From positions 1 through 20,548 of the forward strand of contig CAZLNO010000074.1 of assembly GCA_964561005.1 (NCBI GenBank): a stretch of 20,548 bases of DNA. The letters run 5' to 3'. Every line of letters begins with the position of its first letter. Within the stretch, counting starts at the first letter, position 1. The notes below the pieces were generated by a model, which was not told the origin of the DNA, did no database searches, and was given only the letters and a program-made list of their open reading frames with translations. A program made the translations under genes and the position numbers. Shown in pieces: positions 1-11,800 of the stretch. This DNA is from CAZLNO01 sp964561005 (GTDB taxonomy: Bacteria; Pseudomonadota; Alphaproteobacteria; Kiloniellales; Rhodovibrionaceae).

Positions 1-859
<859 letters not shown>

Positions 860-860
860 G

Positions 861-892
861 GCGGTTCGGCCGCCGCGGGCGGTCGAAACCGC
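861..892 (+). terminator. Hairpin directly after groEL
   Basis: Two bases after the groEL stop, GCGGTTCGGCCGCC (861-874) can pair with 878-892 around a 3-base loop, with one bulge and one G-T wobble. No T-run follows, so it may act as an mRNA 3' stabiliser or a weak terminator together with the next hairpin at 905-932. Confidence 0.45.
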
Positions 893-904
893 ATAGCCGT
901 GCAG

Positions 905-995
905 CCGGGCGGGGGGTCCATCCCCCGCCCGGAACGTTTCCCACAACAGCCGCCGGTGCTGCCTAACGTTCGGAGCGCAGGCGCCTGATCGCCCC
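905..995. repeat. Composite hairpin element, copy 1 (groEL-mutT gap)
   Basis: A perfect 11-bp stem (905-915 with 922-932, loop GTCCAT) is followed by GGAACGTTTCCCA. After a variable stretch comes AACGTTCGGAGCGCAGGC (965-982), then GCCCC. The same order of parts recurs at 1526-1610. The stem differs between copies by one compensatory pair (G-C here, T-A there). The 5' stem followed by AACGTTTC could also terminate groEL. A run of ten Cs at 992-1001 ends the element and is a possible sequencing-error site. Confidence 0.6.
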
Positions 996-1015
996 CCCCC
1001 CGCGTCGCGCCCGCC

Positions 1016-1474
1016 CTACAGCAGGTCGCGCAGCGCCGCCACGAGGGGCTCGTCCGCCGGCGGCATGGCGTAGTCGCGCAGCCGCGCCGGGCGGACCCAG
1101 GCCAGCTCCTGGCCTTCGAGGGGTTGCGGGTCGCCGTGCCAGACGCGGCAGACGTAGAGCGGCATCAGCAGGTGGAAGTCGGGATAAGGGTGCGAGGCGA
1201 AGGCAATCGGCGCCAGGCAGCTCGTCCGGGTGTCGATGGCCAGCTCCTCGCGCAGCTCCCGCACCAGGGCCGCCTCGGGCGTCTCGCCGTCGTGCAGCTT
1301 GCCGCCGGGAAACTCCCACAGCCCCGCCATCGCCTTGCCCTCGGGCCGGCGGGCCAGCAGCACGCGGCCGTCGGCATCCACCAGGGCCACCGCCACGACC
1401 AGCACGATCGCCTTGCCCTCGGGCGCCCGGTCGTCCCCGGCCGCCCAGCAGCCGCTCTCGATCCCTTCGGTCAT
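1016..1474 (-). CDS. mutT: MutT-type Nudix hydrolase (8-oxo-dGTP diphosphatase)
   Basis: Predicted 152-residue cytosolic Nudix hydrolase, probably removing oxidised nucleotides such as 8-oxo-dGTP from the pool to prevent A:T to C:G mutation. The Nudix box runs from about residue 58 to 80 (GKLHDGETPEAALVRELREE), with the metal-binding RELREE core intact; the usual Gly near its end is Ala79. The strand before it, IVLVVAVALVDADGRVLLARRP, and GLWEFPGG are typical of MutT proteins. The start is the ATG at 1474; no clear Shine-Dalgarno precedes it, but no other ATG lies in frame upstream as far as I traced. It is the last gene of the parvulin-argJ-mutT string. Unusually for such a string, 183 bp separate it from argJ, and that gap holds a repeat element. 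Exact substrate is inferred. Confidence 0.9.
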   Translation of the reverse strand: MTEGIESGCWAAGDDRAPEGKAIVLVVAVALVDADGRVLLARRPEGKAMAGLWEFPGGKLHDGETPEAALVRELREELAIDTRTSCLAPIAFASHPYPDFHLLMPLYVCRVWHGDPQPLEGQELAWVRPARLRDYAMPPADEPLVAALRDLL

Positions 1475-1525
1475 GGTCTGAGGCGGGTGCCCGCGTGAAC
1501 GCGCACGCTTCGCATCCCAAGCGCG

Positions 1526-1610
1526 CCGGTCGGGGGCTTGCCCCCGACCGGAACGTTCCCAGCGGACGCGCGGAAGAAAAACGTTCGGGGCGCGGGCAAG
1601 CCCACGCCCC
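1526..1610. repeat. Composite hairpin element, copy 2 (argJ-mutT gap)
   Basis: A perfect 11-bp stem (CCGGTCGGGGG 1526-1536 with 1541-1551, loop CTTG) is followed by AACGTTCCCA. Then comes AAAAACGTTCGGGG running into a second stem, 1587-1596 with 1601-1610 (loop CAAG, one mismatch). It has the same orientation and layout as 905-995, so the two copies flank mutT as direct repeats. The facing loops CTTG and CAAG are complementary. Confidence 0.65.
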
Positions 1611-1657
1611 GCAATCCATATCCTGTGCTGCCCCTGTCCATCGCCTGGCTCGCCAGC

Positions 1658-3051
1658 CTAGCTGCGGTAGTCGGCGTTGATGTCGATGTAGCGGTGGGTG
1701 AGGTCGCAGGTCCACACCGTCGCCGCGCCGTCCCCGACGCCCACGTCCNNNNNNNNNNNNNNNNNNNNNNNNNNNNNNNNNNNNNNNNNNNNNNNNNNNN
1801 NNNNNNNNNNNNNNNNNNNNNNNNNNNNNNNNNNNNNNNNNNNNNNNNGTGGGTGAGGTCGCAGGTCCACACCGTCGCCGCGCCGTCCCCGACGCCCACG
1901 TCCACCGCCAGCTCGATCTCCCGACCCCGCATGTGCGCGGCCAGGGGCGCCTCGTCGTAGTCGGGCACGCGCTCGCCGTCGCGGGCCACGGCGACGCCGC
2001 CGATGTCGATGGCCAGGCGGTCGCGGTCGGCCTTCTCCCCCGCCTTGCCGACCGCCATGACGATGCGGCCCCAGTTGGGGTCCTCGCCGGCGATCGCGGT
2101 CTTGACCAGCGGGGAATTGCCGATCGCCAGGGCGATGCGTCGGGCCGCCAGGTCGTGGGCGGCGCCGGTCACCCTGACCGTCACGAACTTGCTCGCCCCT
2201 TCGCCGTCGCGCGCCACCTGCTGGGCCAGGTCGCGCAGCAGGTCCTCCAGGGCGGCGCGGAAGCCGTCCAGGCGATGGTCCAGCGGATCGACGATCTCCG
2301 GATTGTCCGCCTTGCCGGTCGCCGCCGCCAGCACGGTGTCGGAGGTCGAGGTGTCGCTGTCCACCGTGATGCAGTTGAAGCTGCGGTCCGCGGCCTCGGC
2401 CAGCAGGGCCTGCAGCGTGACCGGCGGCAGCTTCGCGTCGGTGAAGGCGAAGGCCAGCATCGTCGCCATGTCGGGCGCGATCATGCCGGAGCCCTTGGCG
2501 ATTCCGGTCAATGTCACCGGCACGCCGCCGATTTCCGCGTGGCGCACGGCGCCCTTGGGAAAGGTGTCCGTGGTCATGATCGCTTCGGCGGCCGCCTGCC
2601 AGGGCGCCGTGCCAAGCGCCTCGGCCAGGTCGTCCAGGCGGTCGGTGATGCGCTCGGCCGGCAGCGGCTCGCCGATCACGCCCGTGGAGGCGACGAAGAC
2701 CTGCTCTCGCGCGCACTTCAGAACGCGGGCCGCCGCCGCCACCTCTTCGCCGACCGCGGCATCTCCCTTGCGCCCGGTGAAGGCGTTGGCGTTGCCGGCA
2801 TTCACCAGGATGGCGCGGCCCCGCCCCATGCCGGCCTGCAGGGCGTGGCGGCACCATTCCACCGGCGCCGCCGCCGTCAGCGAACGCGTGAACACGCCCG
2901 CCACCGCCGTGCCCTCGGCCAGCTCGAACAGTGCGACGTCGGCGCGGTCGCGGTAGCGCACGCCGCAGGCCGCCGCCGCCAGGCGCACGCCCGCCACCGG
3001 CGGCAGCTCGGGAAAGGCCTCCGGGGCGAGAGGCGAGCGGGGCAGCGTCAT
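1658..3051 (-). CDS. argJ: Bifunctional glutamate N-acetyltransferase/amino-acid acetyltransferase ArgJ (interrupted by assembly gap)
   Basis: ArgJ recycles the acetyl group from N-acetylornithine to glutamate, and in the bifunctional form also uses acetyl-CoA, in the cyclic arginine pathway. The proenzyme cleaves itself in KGSGMIAPDMATML; by family knowledge the break falls between Ala196 and Thr197, and Thr197 becomes the nucleophile. The ATG at 3051 has an AGGAG about 9 bases upstream. The frame appears broken after CDLTH by 100 Ns (1749-1848), but the 55 bases on each side of the gap are identical. Removing one copy plus the Ns (155 bases) restores one frame ending in RYIDINADYRS and a stop at 1658-1660, giving 412 residues, the normal family length. 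The gene is therefore intact in the organism. It starts 11 bp after the parvulin stop, so the two are very likely co-transcribed. Confidence 0.95.
1749..1848. other. Assembly gap (100 Ns) with duplicated contig ends
   Basis: Exactly 100 Ns. The 55 bases before it (1694-1748) and after it (1849-1903) are identical, so it looks like two overlapping contig ends that were scaffolded instead of merged. It should not be read as missing sequence of known length. Confidence 0.95.
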
Positions 3052-3062
3052 GGCGGCGACTC

Positions 3063-3983
3063 CTAGTTCTCGCCGCCGCTGTCCTGGCCGTCCTTGCCGC
3101 CGGTCTCCTCGCCGTCGGTCTCGACGCCGGGCGCCCGCTCGGGGTAGGTCTTGACCTCGACGCCCTCGCGCATCTCGGCCAGCACCTGCTGGGTGGCCTG
3201 ATTGGCGAGCTGCTGGCGGAGCTGCGGCTCCATCTCCTCGAAGCTCTTGGGCTCCTTGGTGCGGCGGTCGTCCACCTTGATGACGTGCCAGCCGAACTGC
3301 GTCTTGACCGGCTCGTTGGTGAACTCCCCGGCATCGAGGGCGAAGGCCGCCTCGGCGAAGGGCGCCACCATCTGGTCCTGGGTGAAGTAGCCGAGGTCGC
3401 CGCCGTTCTGTCCGGACGGCCCCGTCGAGTGCTCCTCGGCCAGCGCGACGAAGTCGGCGCCGCCTTCGAGCTGCGCGATAAGGTCCTTGGCCTTCGACTC
3501 CTCGTCGACCAGGATGTGGCGGGCCTTCACTTCGGGCGCGGGCTTGTTCTTTTCGAGATAGTCCTCGTAGGCTTGGCGAAGGCGCTCCTCGGTGATGAAG
3601 TCGTCGCGCCGGCGCTCCAGCAGGATCTGGCTCATGATCCGCTTGCGCGCCTCGGCGACCCGCTCCTTCACTTCCGGATCGTCGGCCAGCCCGGCTTCCG
3701 CCGCCCGTTGGTTCAGAATGTGCATGTCCACCACGCGGTCCAGCAGCATCGGGAACAATCGCGTGAACTGCTGCTGGTACTGCTGGGGAAGCTGTTTGAC
3801 GGAGTCCAGCACGTCCTTGTAGCGGATCTCCTTGCCGTCGACCACGGCGACCACGGGGTTGGCCGCCTTCGGGGCGTTCTGCCCGCTCTCGCCCGCCTCG
3901 CCGGTCTGGGCCGCGGCGGCGCCGGGCAGGGCCAGCATGGCGGCGAGGCAGAGGCTCGCGGCGCGGGTGCGCGGAATCAGCAT
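3063..3983 (-). CDS. Secreted parvulin-type peptidylprolyl isomerase (PpiC/SurA-like)
   Basis: Predicted 306-residue periplasmic foldase that speeds cis-trans isomerisation of Xaa-Pro bonds in exported proteins. Residues 1-25 are a signal peptide (RTR then LCLAAMLALPGAAAA, cleavage likely before Q26). A charged helical chaperone-like segment (about 45-150) is followed by one parvulin/rotamase domain at about 151-240, with VKARHILV, GGDLGYF and FGWHVIKVDDRR. The tail (285-306) is acidic and Gly-rich. The ATG at 3983 is preferred because it begins the signal peptide and follows GAGGATGG; a frame open 40 codons further upstream has no signal-peptide logic. It heads the argJ-mutT string and is divergent from secA, which fits a role downstream of Sec export. 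No C-terminal membrane anchor is visible. Confidence 0.92.
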   Translation of the reverse strand: MLIPRTRAASLCLAAMLALPGAAAAQTGEAGESGQNAPKAANPVVAVVDGKEIRYKDVLDSVKQLPQQYQQQFTRLFPMLLDRVVDMHILNQRAAEAGLADDPEVKERVAEARKRIMSQILLERRRDDFITEERLRQAYEDYLEKNKPAPEVKARHILVDEESKAKDLIAQLEGGADFVALAEEHSTGPSGQNGGDLGYFTQDQMVAPFAEAAFALDAGEFTNEPVKTQFGWHVIKVDDRRTKEPKSFEEMEPQLRQQLANQATQQVLAEMREGVEVKTYPERAPGVETDGEETGGKDGQDSGGEN

Positions 3984-4175
3984 TGATCGTCCATCCTCGT
4001 TAGCGTGGGCTCGCTCTGGCGTGGTCGCATCCCTGCCGGAGCGGGCGCGGCCCGAAGGCGCGCCCCGGCGAACGCGATGGCGGCATTCATGCACGATCGC
4101 CAAGGTACGCTCAAGCCCTGCGGCGCGACACGGCGCGCGTGCAGCCGCACCGGGAGGCCACGGCCGGCGGTTTCA

Positions 4176-4204
4176 TTGACTCACCACGCCCGGTTGCCTA
4201 TGTC
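4176..4204 (+). promoter_or_regulatory. Predicted sigma70-type promoter of secA
   Basis: TTGACT (4176-4181), a 17-bp spacer and TATGTC (4199-4204) lie in the 272-bp divergent gap 3984-4255. Transcription should begin near 4211, leaving a leader of about 45 bases with AGAGG at 4244-4248, 7 bases before the ATG. A 10-bp palindrome CGAGCGCTCG (4210-4219) sits at the expected start. I saw no convincing promoter for the divergent parvulin gene, and no leader peptide. Confidence 0.6.
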
Positions 4205-4255
4205 TCGCGCGAGCGCTCGGGCCCTTCCTGAAGCATTTTCCTTAGAGGTACATTG

Positions 4256-7066
<2,811 letters not shown>

Positions 7067-7090
7067 GCGGCCGTGACGCGCCGGCGCGCG

Positions 7091-7235
7091 TCCCCCATCC
7101 TAACCTTCCCCCCCATCCTAACCTTCCCCCCCATCCTAACCTTCCCCCCAAGGGGGGAAGGGACTGTCGCTGAGTGGACACGGATATCCGTGACTGCGTC
7201 CCCTCCCCACTGGGGGAGGGCCAGCGAGGGGGACG
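7091..7235. repeat. REP/BIME-like cluster after secA with triplicated 18-bp unit
   Basis: Three tandem copies of CATCCTAACCTTCCCCCC (18-bp period, from 7096, 7114 and 7132) run into a hairpin CCTTCCCCC-CAAG-GGGGGAAGG (7140-7161). After 39 bases comes a second hairpin CCCTCCCC-ACTG-GGGGAGGG (7201-7220), whose tail (GCCAGCGAGGGGGA) resembles the first tail on the other strand. The two units are therefore inverted relative to each other, as in BIMEs. Between them is a perfect 14-bp palindrome CACGGATATCCGTG (7179-7192). The cluster lies between the convergent secA and MAPEG genes and may end transcription from both. The rest of the 268-bp gap shows nothing else. Confidence 0.75.
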
Positions 7236-7334
7236 CGGCGCCAGCGCGCCACGGCGCCCGCGGCATCGCGCGCCTGGTCTAGTCGGCCGTCCCCGCCGCT
7301 TGCGGCGAAGGCCGAAATAGCGGCTCGCCGAGGC

Positions 7335-7835
7335 TCAGCCGAGCGACACGGCCAGCGCCGCCAGGAGCGTCGCGAGGTTCACCGCCATCGTCGCCGCCAT
7401 CCCCGGCGCGCGGCCGAAGGTGCCGGCGAGGTAGCCCAGCCAGAAGGCCAGCCGCGCCAGCGCGAAGGTCACCGCCAGCGCCACCACCGTGGCGTGCCAC
7501 GCCGACCCGCCGGTCAGCGCCAGCGCCGTCGCCGTCGGCGCGAAGACCACGGCCTGCTCCACCGAGTTGCCGAGCGCGCGCTGGCTGACCTGGATGTAGC
7601 GGCCCTCGGCCTGGCTCAGGGGGTCGAAGGTCTGGGTCAGGAAGCGCCCGAAGGCCACCGCCAGCGTCAGCCCGAACACCACCACCGCGGGCGCCAGCAG
7701 CGCCGCCGCCAGAGCCGCCGTGCGCCCGATGGCCGGCAGCGCGGCCAGCCCCAGCGCGAAAACGACGGCACCGACGGCCACCCCGGCCACCGCGCCGCCC
7801 AGCGAGCGCTTTCGCTGCGCCGTCAAAAAAGGCAT
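7335..7835 (-). CDS. MAPEG-family integral membrane protein
   Basis: A 166-residue inner-membrane protein of the MAPEG group (membrane-associated proteins in eicosanoid and glutathione metabolism). Four hydrophobic segments are visible, about 13-33, 41-62, 97-133 (broken by a short Gly/Ser/His stretch) and 147-165. The family signature is present as RALGNSVEQAVVFAP (87-101) and ARLAFWLGYLAG (127-138); in characterised members the Arg/Asn/Glu positions take part in glutathione binding. The ATG at 7835 follows AGGGG by 8 bases. It is a lone gene, divergent from the ArsC-type gene. Whether it has glutathione transferase or peroxidase activity cannot be told from sequence; many bacterial members are uncharacterised. 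Confidence 0.85.
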   Translation of the reverse strand: MPFLTAQRKRSLGGAVAGVAVGAVVFALGLAALPAIGRTAALAAALLAPAVVVFGLTLAVAFGRFLTQTFDPLSQAEGRYIQVSQRALGNSVEQAVVFAPTATALALTGGSAWHATVVALAVTFALARLAFWLGYLAGTFGRAPGMAATMAVNLATLLAALAVSLG

Positions 7836-7912
7836 ATCCGAAACCCCTGATACACGCCGCGCTGGCGGGTATGCCCGATTCGCCCCCGGTGGGAAAGCAC
7901 CTTCGCCGGGCC

Positions 7913-7942
7913 TTGGCAAACCGTGGCGCCGCCGGCTAGACA
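7913..7942 (+). promoter_or_regulatory. Possible promoter of the ArsC-type gene
   Basis: TTGGCA (7913-7918), an 18-bp spacer and TAGACA (7937-7942) lie 41 bp before the ATG at 7984. The match to the sigma70 consensus is moderate; no operator-like palindrome and no arsR gene is nearby, so arsenic control is not indicated. Confidence 0.4.
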
Positions 7943-7983
7943 CACGCGCGCCCGTGCCCATGCCAAGCCCTCGGGAGGTCCCG

Positions 7984-8328
7984 ATGACGGTCACGATCTA
8001 CCACAATCCCCGCTGCTCGAAGTCGCGCCAGACGCTGGCGCTCCTGCAGGAAAAGGGCATCTCGCCGCGGGTGGTCGAATACCTGAAGACCCCGCCGGAC
8101 GCGGCCAGGCTGCGCGCCATCCTGGACAAGCTGGGGCTGACGCCGCGTCAACTGCTCCGCACCGGGGAGCGGGCCTACAAGGACCTGGGCCTGAAGGACG
8201 TGAGCGACGAGGAGGCCCTGATCCAGGCGATGGTGGACAACCCCATCCTGATCGAGCGCCCCATCGTCCTGGCGAACGACAAGGCCGCCCTCGGCCGGCC
8301 GCCCGAGAAGGTGCTGGAGATCTTGTGA
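7984..8328 (+). CDS. arsC: ArsC-family arsenate reductase (glutaredoxin-dependent), YfgD-like
   Basis: Predicted 114-residue cytosolic thioredoxin-fold protein that would reduce arsenate to arsenite with glutathione and glutaredoxin. The active-site segment YHNPRCSKSRQT carries Cys11, aligned with Cys12 of plasmid R773 ArsC. Arg59, Arg92 (in NPILIERPIV) and Arg105 (in GRPPEKV) match the three arginines that bind the oxyanion there. The ATG at 7984 has GGGAGG 7 bases upstream. There is no arsenite pump, ArsR or arsenite methylase nearby, so this stand-alone copy resembles E. coli YfgD, whose physiological substrate is not settled. It is divergent from the MAPEG gene and convergent with trxA. 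Confidence 0.88.
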   Translation: MTVTIYHNPRCSKSRQTLALLQEKGISPRVVEYLKTPPDAARLRAILDKLGLTPRQLLRTGERAYKDLGLKDVSDEEALIQAMVDNPILIERPIVLANDKAALGRPPEKVLEIL

Positions 8329-8350
8329 ACCGCGTATCCCCGGCTCGCGG

Positions 8351-8387
8351 GCAAGAAGAACCCCGCCGCGCGCGGGGCCCGGCGGGG
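8351..8387 (-). terminator. Probable terminator of trxA
   Basis: Read on the minus strand, an 8-bp GC stem (CCCCGCCG at 8361-8368 with CGGCGGGG at 8380-8387) is followed by TTCTTCTTGC, a short T-rich tract. It sits in the 89-bp gap between the convergent arsC-type and trxA genes and may act on both. Confidence 0.55.
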
Positions 8388-8417
8388 CGATCAGCGTTCG
8401 GCGAAAACGCGGCGGTG

Positions 8418-8750
8418 TTACGCCGGCTGCTGCACGACCTGCTCGATCCAGTCCTTCAGCTCGTTCTTCGACACCGCGCCGACCTTGGTGGCGGCGACCT
8501 CGCCGTCCTTGAACAGCATCATCGTCGGAATGCCGCGGATGCCGTACTTGCGCGGGGTGTCCGGGTTGTCGTCGATGTTCAGCTTGGCGACCGTCAGGGT
8601 GTCGCCCATCTCCTGGGCGATCTCCTCCAGCGTCGGCGCGACCGCCTTGCAGGGGCCGCACCACTCCGCCCAGAAATCGACGAGCACCGGCTTGCCGGCC
8701 TTCAGCACGTCGGATTCGAAGCTGGCGTCACTCGTGCTGGTCATGCTCAT
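8418..8750 (-). CDS. trxA: Thioredoxin
   Basis: A 110-residue cytosolic disulfide reductase, reduced by thioredoxin reductase and serving enzymes such as ribonucleotide reductase. The active site is WAEWCGPCK with Cys31 and Cys34; the cis-proline is P75 in RGIPTMMLF, and the fold is complete. Two in-frame ATGs are possible (8750 and 8744). The outer one is preferred because AGGG lies about 10 bases upstream. It is the last gene of the tsaE-to-addA string, but it has a 96-bp gap and its own promoter at 8822-8850, so it can be expressed independently of addBA. Confidence 0.96.
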   Translation of the reverse strand: MSMTSTSDASFESDVLKAGKPVLVDFWAEWCGPCKAVAPTLEEIAQEMGDTLTVAKLNIDDNPDTPRKYGIRGIPTMMLFKDGEVAATKVGAVSKNELKDWIEQVVQQPA

Positions 8751-8821
8751 GGCGTGCTGTCCCTATTGCACCTGGTTCTTGCAGCAGCGCGGCGGACCGA
8801 CTGCCAGATTGCACTCGCGCA

Positions 8822-8850
8822 AACGTAGGCAGGGCCGCGAAGAGCGTCAA
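8822..8850 (-). promoter_or_regulatory. Predicted promoter of trxA overlapping the addA stop codon
   Basis: On the minus strand TTGACG (8850-8845), a 17-bp spacer and TACGTT (8827-8822) make a good sigma70-type promoter. The TGA of addA (8849-8847) is part of the -35 hexamer. The predicted leader is about 65 bases. Confidence 0.6.
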
Positions 8851-11800
8851 GCAAGCCGCTGGCCGTTCGCCGCATCGCTGATCTGCATCAGGAAGGGGCC
8901 GTCGGTCCACAGCAGCCAGGTCTCCACCGGCCGGTCCGGATAGATCGTCGCCAGCAGCTCGCGGTAACCGGCGAGCTGGCGGCGGTAGGCCTCGGGCACC
9001 TCGGCCGGACTCGTGGGCGGCGGGCGGTTGGTCTTGTAATCGACGACGACCACCTTGTCGGATCGCACCACCAGGCGGTCGATGCGCCCCGACACCGCCT
9101 CCGGCGCCGCGCCGCCGCCGGCCTGCAGGCCCACCACCGGCACCTCGGCCAGGCTGTCCGGGCCGAAGAAGGGGGCGAAGTCCGGATGCTCCAGCACCGC
9201 CAGGGTCTCGCTCAGGATCTCGGCCCGCTGCGTGTCGCCCAGGTCGTACAGCGGGCTGGCCAGCAGGCGCTCGCCGGCGGCGCGGCGCTGCTCCGGCGGC
9301 AGCTCGGGCAGCGATTGCAGCAGGCGGTGGATCAGCCGCCCGCGCTGAAAGGCCGCGCCGGAGTCCGGCCCCAGCGGCGAGCGCACGGCCGGCTCCGCCG
9401 CCGGCGGGCGCGAGGGGGCCAGCGGGCGCGGCGGCGCGGACTCCGGCCGGGGCGGCGCGAGCGCCCAGTCGGGCGCCTGTTCCGCGGGCGCAACGGTCTC
9501 CGCCACGTCCTTGTCACGCTCCGGCGCGGCGTGCTGCGGCGTGTGCAGGCGCCAGCCCGACCCCTGCCAGCCGTCCGCCTCGCCCAGCTCGACCCGGAAG
9601 TCGAAGCCGACGGCCTCGCCCACCCCGGCCAGGCCTGCGGCGACCAGGTTGTGCCAGCAGCCCTCCGGCGCCGCTTTGTTCGTGTTCCAGCCGCAGAGGT
9701 AGAGCCGGTCCTCGGCCCGCGTCATCGCGACATAGAGCAGGCGGCGGTACTCCTGCTCCTGCCGCTGCGTGGCGGCGGCGCGCAGGCGGCCGGCAATCTC
9801 CCCCTCCAGCGCCCGGCGCGGCGGCCAGAGTGCCAGCCCCTCGGCCTCGTCCCACAGCAGCTTGTCCGATTGCGTGGGCACCTGCCGGGTGTCGGGCAGG
9901 AAGACCACCGGCGCCTGCAGCCCCTTGGCGCCGTGCACCGTCATCACCCGCACGGCGTCGCTGCCGTGCTCGGCGTCGCGCTTGACCTCCTGCGCGCCGG
10001 CGGCCAGCCAGTGCAGGAAGCCTTGCAGCGAGGGCACGTGCTCGCGCTCGTAGGCCAGGGCGAGGGCCAGGAACTCGTCCAGCGGGTCGTTCGCCTCCGG
10101 CCCGAGGCGCGCCAGGATGGCCCGCCGGCCGCCCTCCGGCCCCAGCAGGCGGGCGTAGAACTCGTAGGGCCGCAGGAAATCGGCGCGCGCCAGCAGGTCG
10201 GACAGCCGGGCATGCGCGGCCTCGAACTCGGCGTTCTCGCCCGCCCGGTCGCGCAGCACGTCCCACAGCCGCCTGCCGTCGCGCCCGTGCGCCAGCTCGA
10301 ACAGGCGCTCCTCGCCCAGTCCGATCAGCGGGCCCTTCAGCACGCAGGCCAGGGTCAGGTCGTCGTCGGGCAGCAGCAGGAAGTTGCCCAGCGCCACCAG
10401 GTCCATCACCGCGAGCTGCTCGGTCAGCACCATGCGGTCGACGCCCGCCACCGGCACGTCGCGCAGCTTCAGCTCGCGCACCACCTCGTCGACGAACGCG
10501 TTGCGCCGGCGCACCAGAATCAGCACGTCGCCCGGCCGCATCCGCCGCCCGCGCGCCTCCAGAAAGCCCTCGGGCGCGCCGTCGCGGGTCCAGCGCTTGA
10601 TCCTTTCCGCGAGCAGGCGGGCCAGGCGCTGGCGCGGCGGGGTGGCGCCGCCGCGGGTGGTGGGCGGCGCCCAGGCCTCCGGGTCCTCGGCGTCGCCGGG
10701 GTCGGCCGGCGGCCACAACTCCACCAGCCCCGCCTGGCCGACCCGGCGCGGGTCGTGGCGCAGCGGCCCGGCGTCGAACAGCACGCCGTCCCGCGCCTCG
10801 GGCCGGGCGAAGACGGCGTCGACGGCCCGCAGCACGGCGTCGGTGGAGCGGAAGGAGACGTGCAGCTCAACCGGCTCCCAGTGTCGTTCCGCCTGCGCAA
10901 CCTTCTCCGCGAAGTGGGCGCGCATGCGGGCGAAGGCGGCCGGGTCGGCGCGCTGGAAGGAGTAGATCGACTGCTTGGCGTCGCCCACGGCGAAGACGGT
11001 GCGCGGCTCGGCGCCGCGCGCCTCGGCCGCGCCGGCGCCGGCGAAGAACTCCTCGCTCAGCGCCTGGACGACCTCCCACTGCTCCGGGTTGGTGTCCTGC
11101 GCCTCGTCGATCAGCACGTGGTCCAGGCCGCCGTCCAGCTTGAACAGCACCCAGGGCGCGACGGGGCGACCGCCGGGGCTGCTGGCGGTCAGCAGGTCGC
11201 GCGTCGTCAGGATGAGGTCGTCGTAGTCGAGCTGCGCGCGCAGCGCCTTGTGCCGGGTGTAGGCATCCAGGATCGCCGCCCCCAGGCGCAGCAGACCCGC
11301 CGTCGCCCGGGCCACCGCCGCCGCGTTCATCCGCGCGCGCAGCGCCAGCAGCCGCTCGGCCTCCGCCTCCATCGCCGGCAGCGCGCCGGGGACGGCGGCG
11401 GCATCTTTGTAGAGAAGGTTCTTCTGAACCTCGCCATCGCTTTTCTTGATGAAGAGATGGAAGTAGTCCGCGAACAGCGCGCTTCGCGTTTCCCGGGTCG
11501 CCTCAAGCCAGGACCGGAGGACCGGAGCACGTTTTTCGCGCTCGGTCTTTGTTCCGCCCAGCATCGCCTTCAGCGCGACCCGTAGCCCGTCGGCGTCGAA
11601 GGCACCGTCCTGGCAGGCCGTTTCCTGGAGGCTTTCGGGCGTCTCGGCGAGGTCCACGCCGAGCGCCCCGTACATCCTGGCGATCAACCCGTCGATGCCC
11701 CCGGCCTCCCGGCGCAGGCGGTGGAGCCGGCCGCGCTGGGCGATCAGCTCGTCCATCAGCTTGGCGAAGTCGCTCTCGCCGGCCTGCGCGGTGACCGCCG

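Noticed and set aside
1658..3051. argJ as a pseudogene with a frameshift
   Set aside because: The break coincides exactly with an N gap flanked by a 55-bp duplication; collapsing it restores the full-length protein.
7091..7160. Three 18-bp repeats as a CRISPR array
   Set aside because: The units are directly tandem with no spacers, too short, and no cas genes are present.
7984..8328. An arsenic resistance operon
   Set aside because: Only a single ArsC-like gene is present; there is no arsR, arsB, acr3 or arsM in the window.
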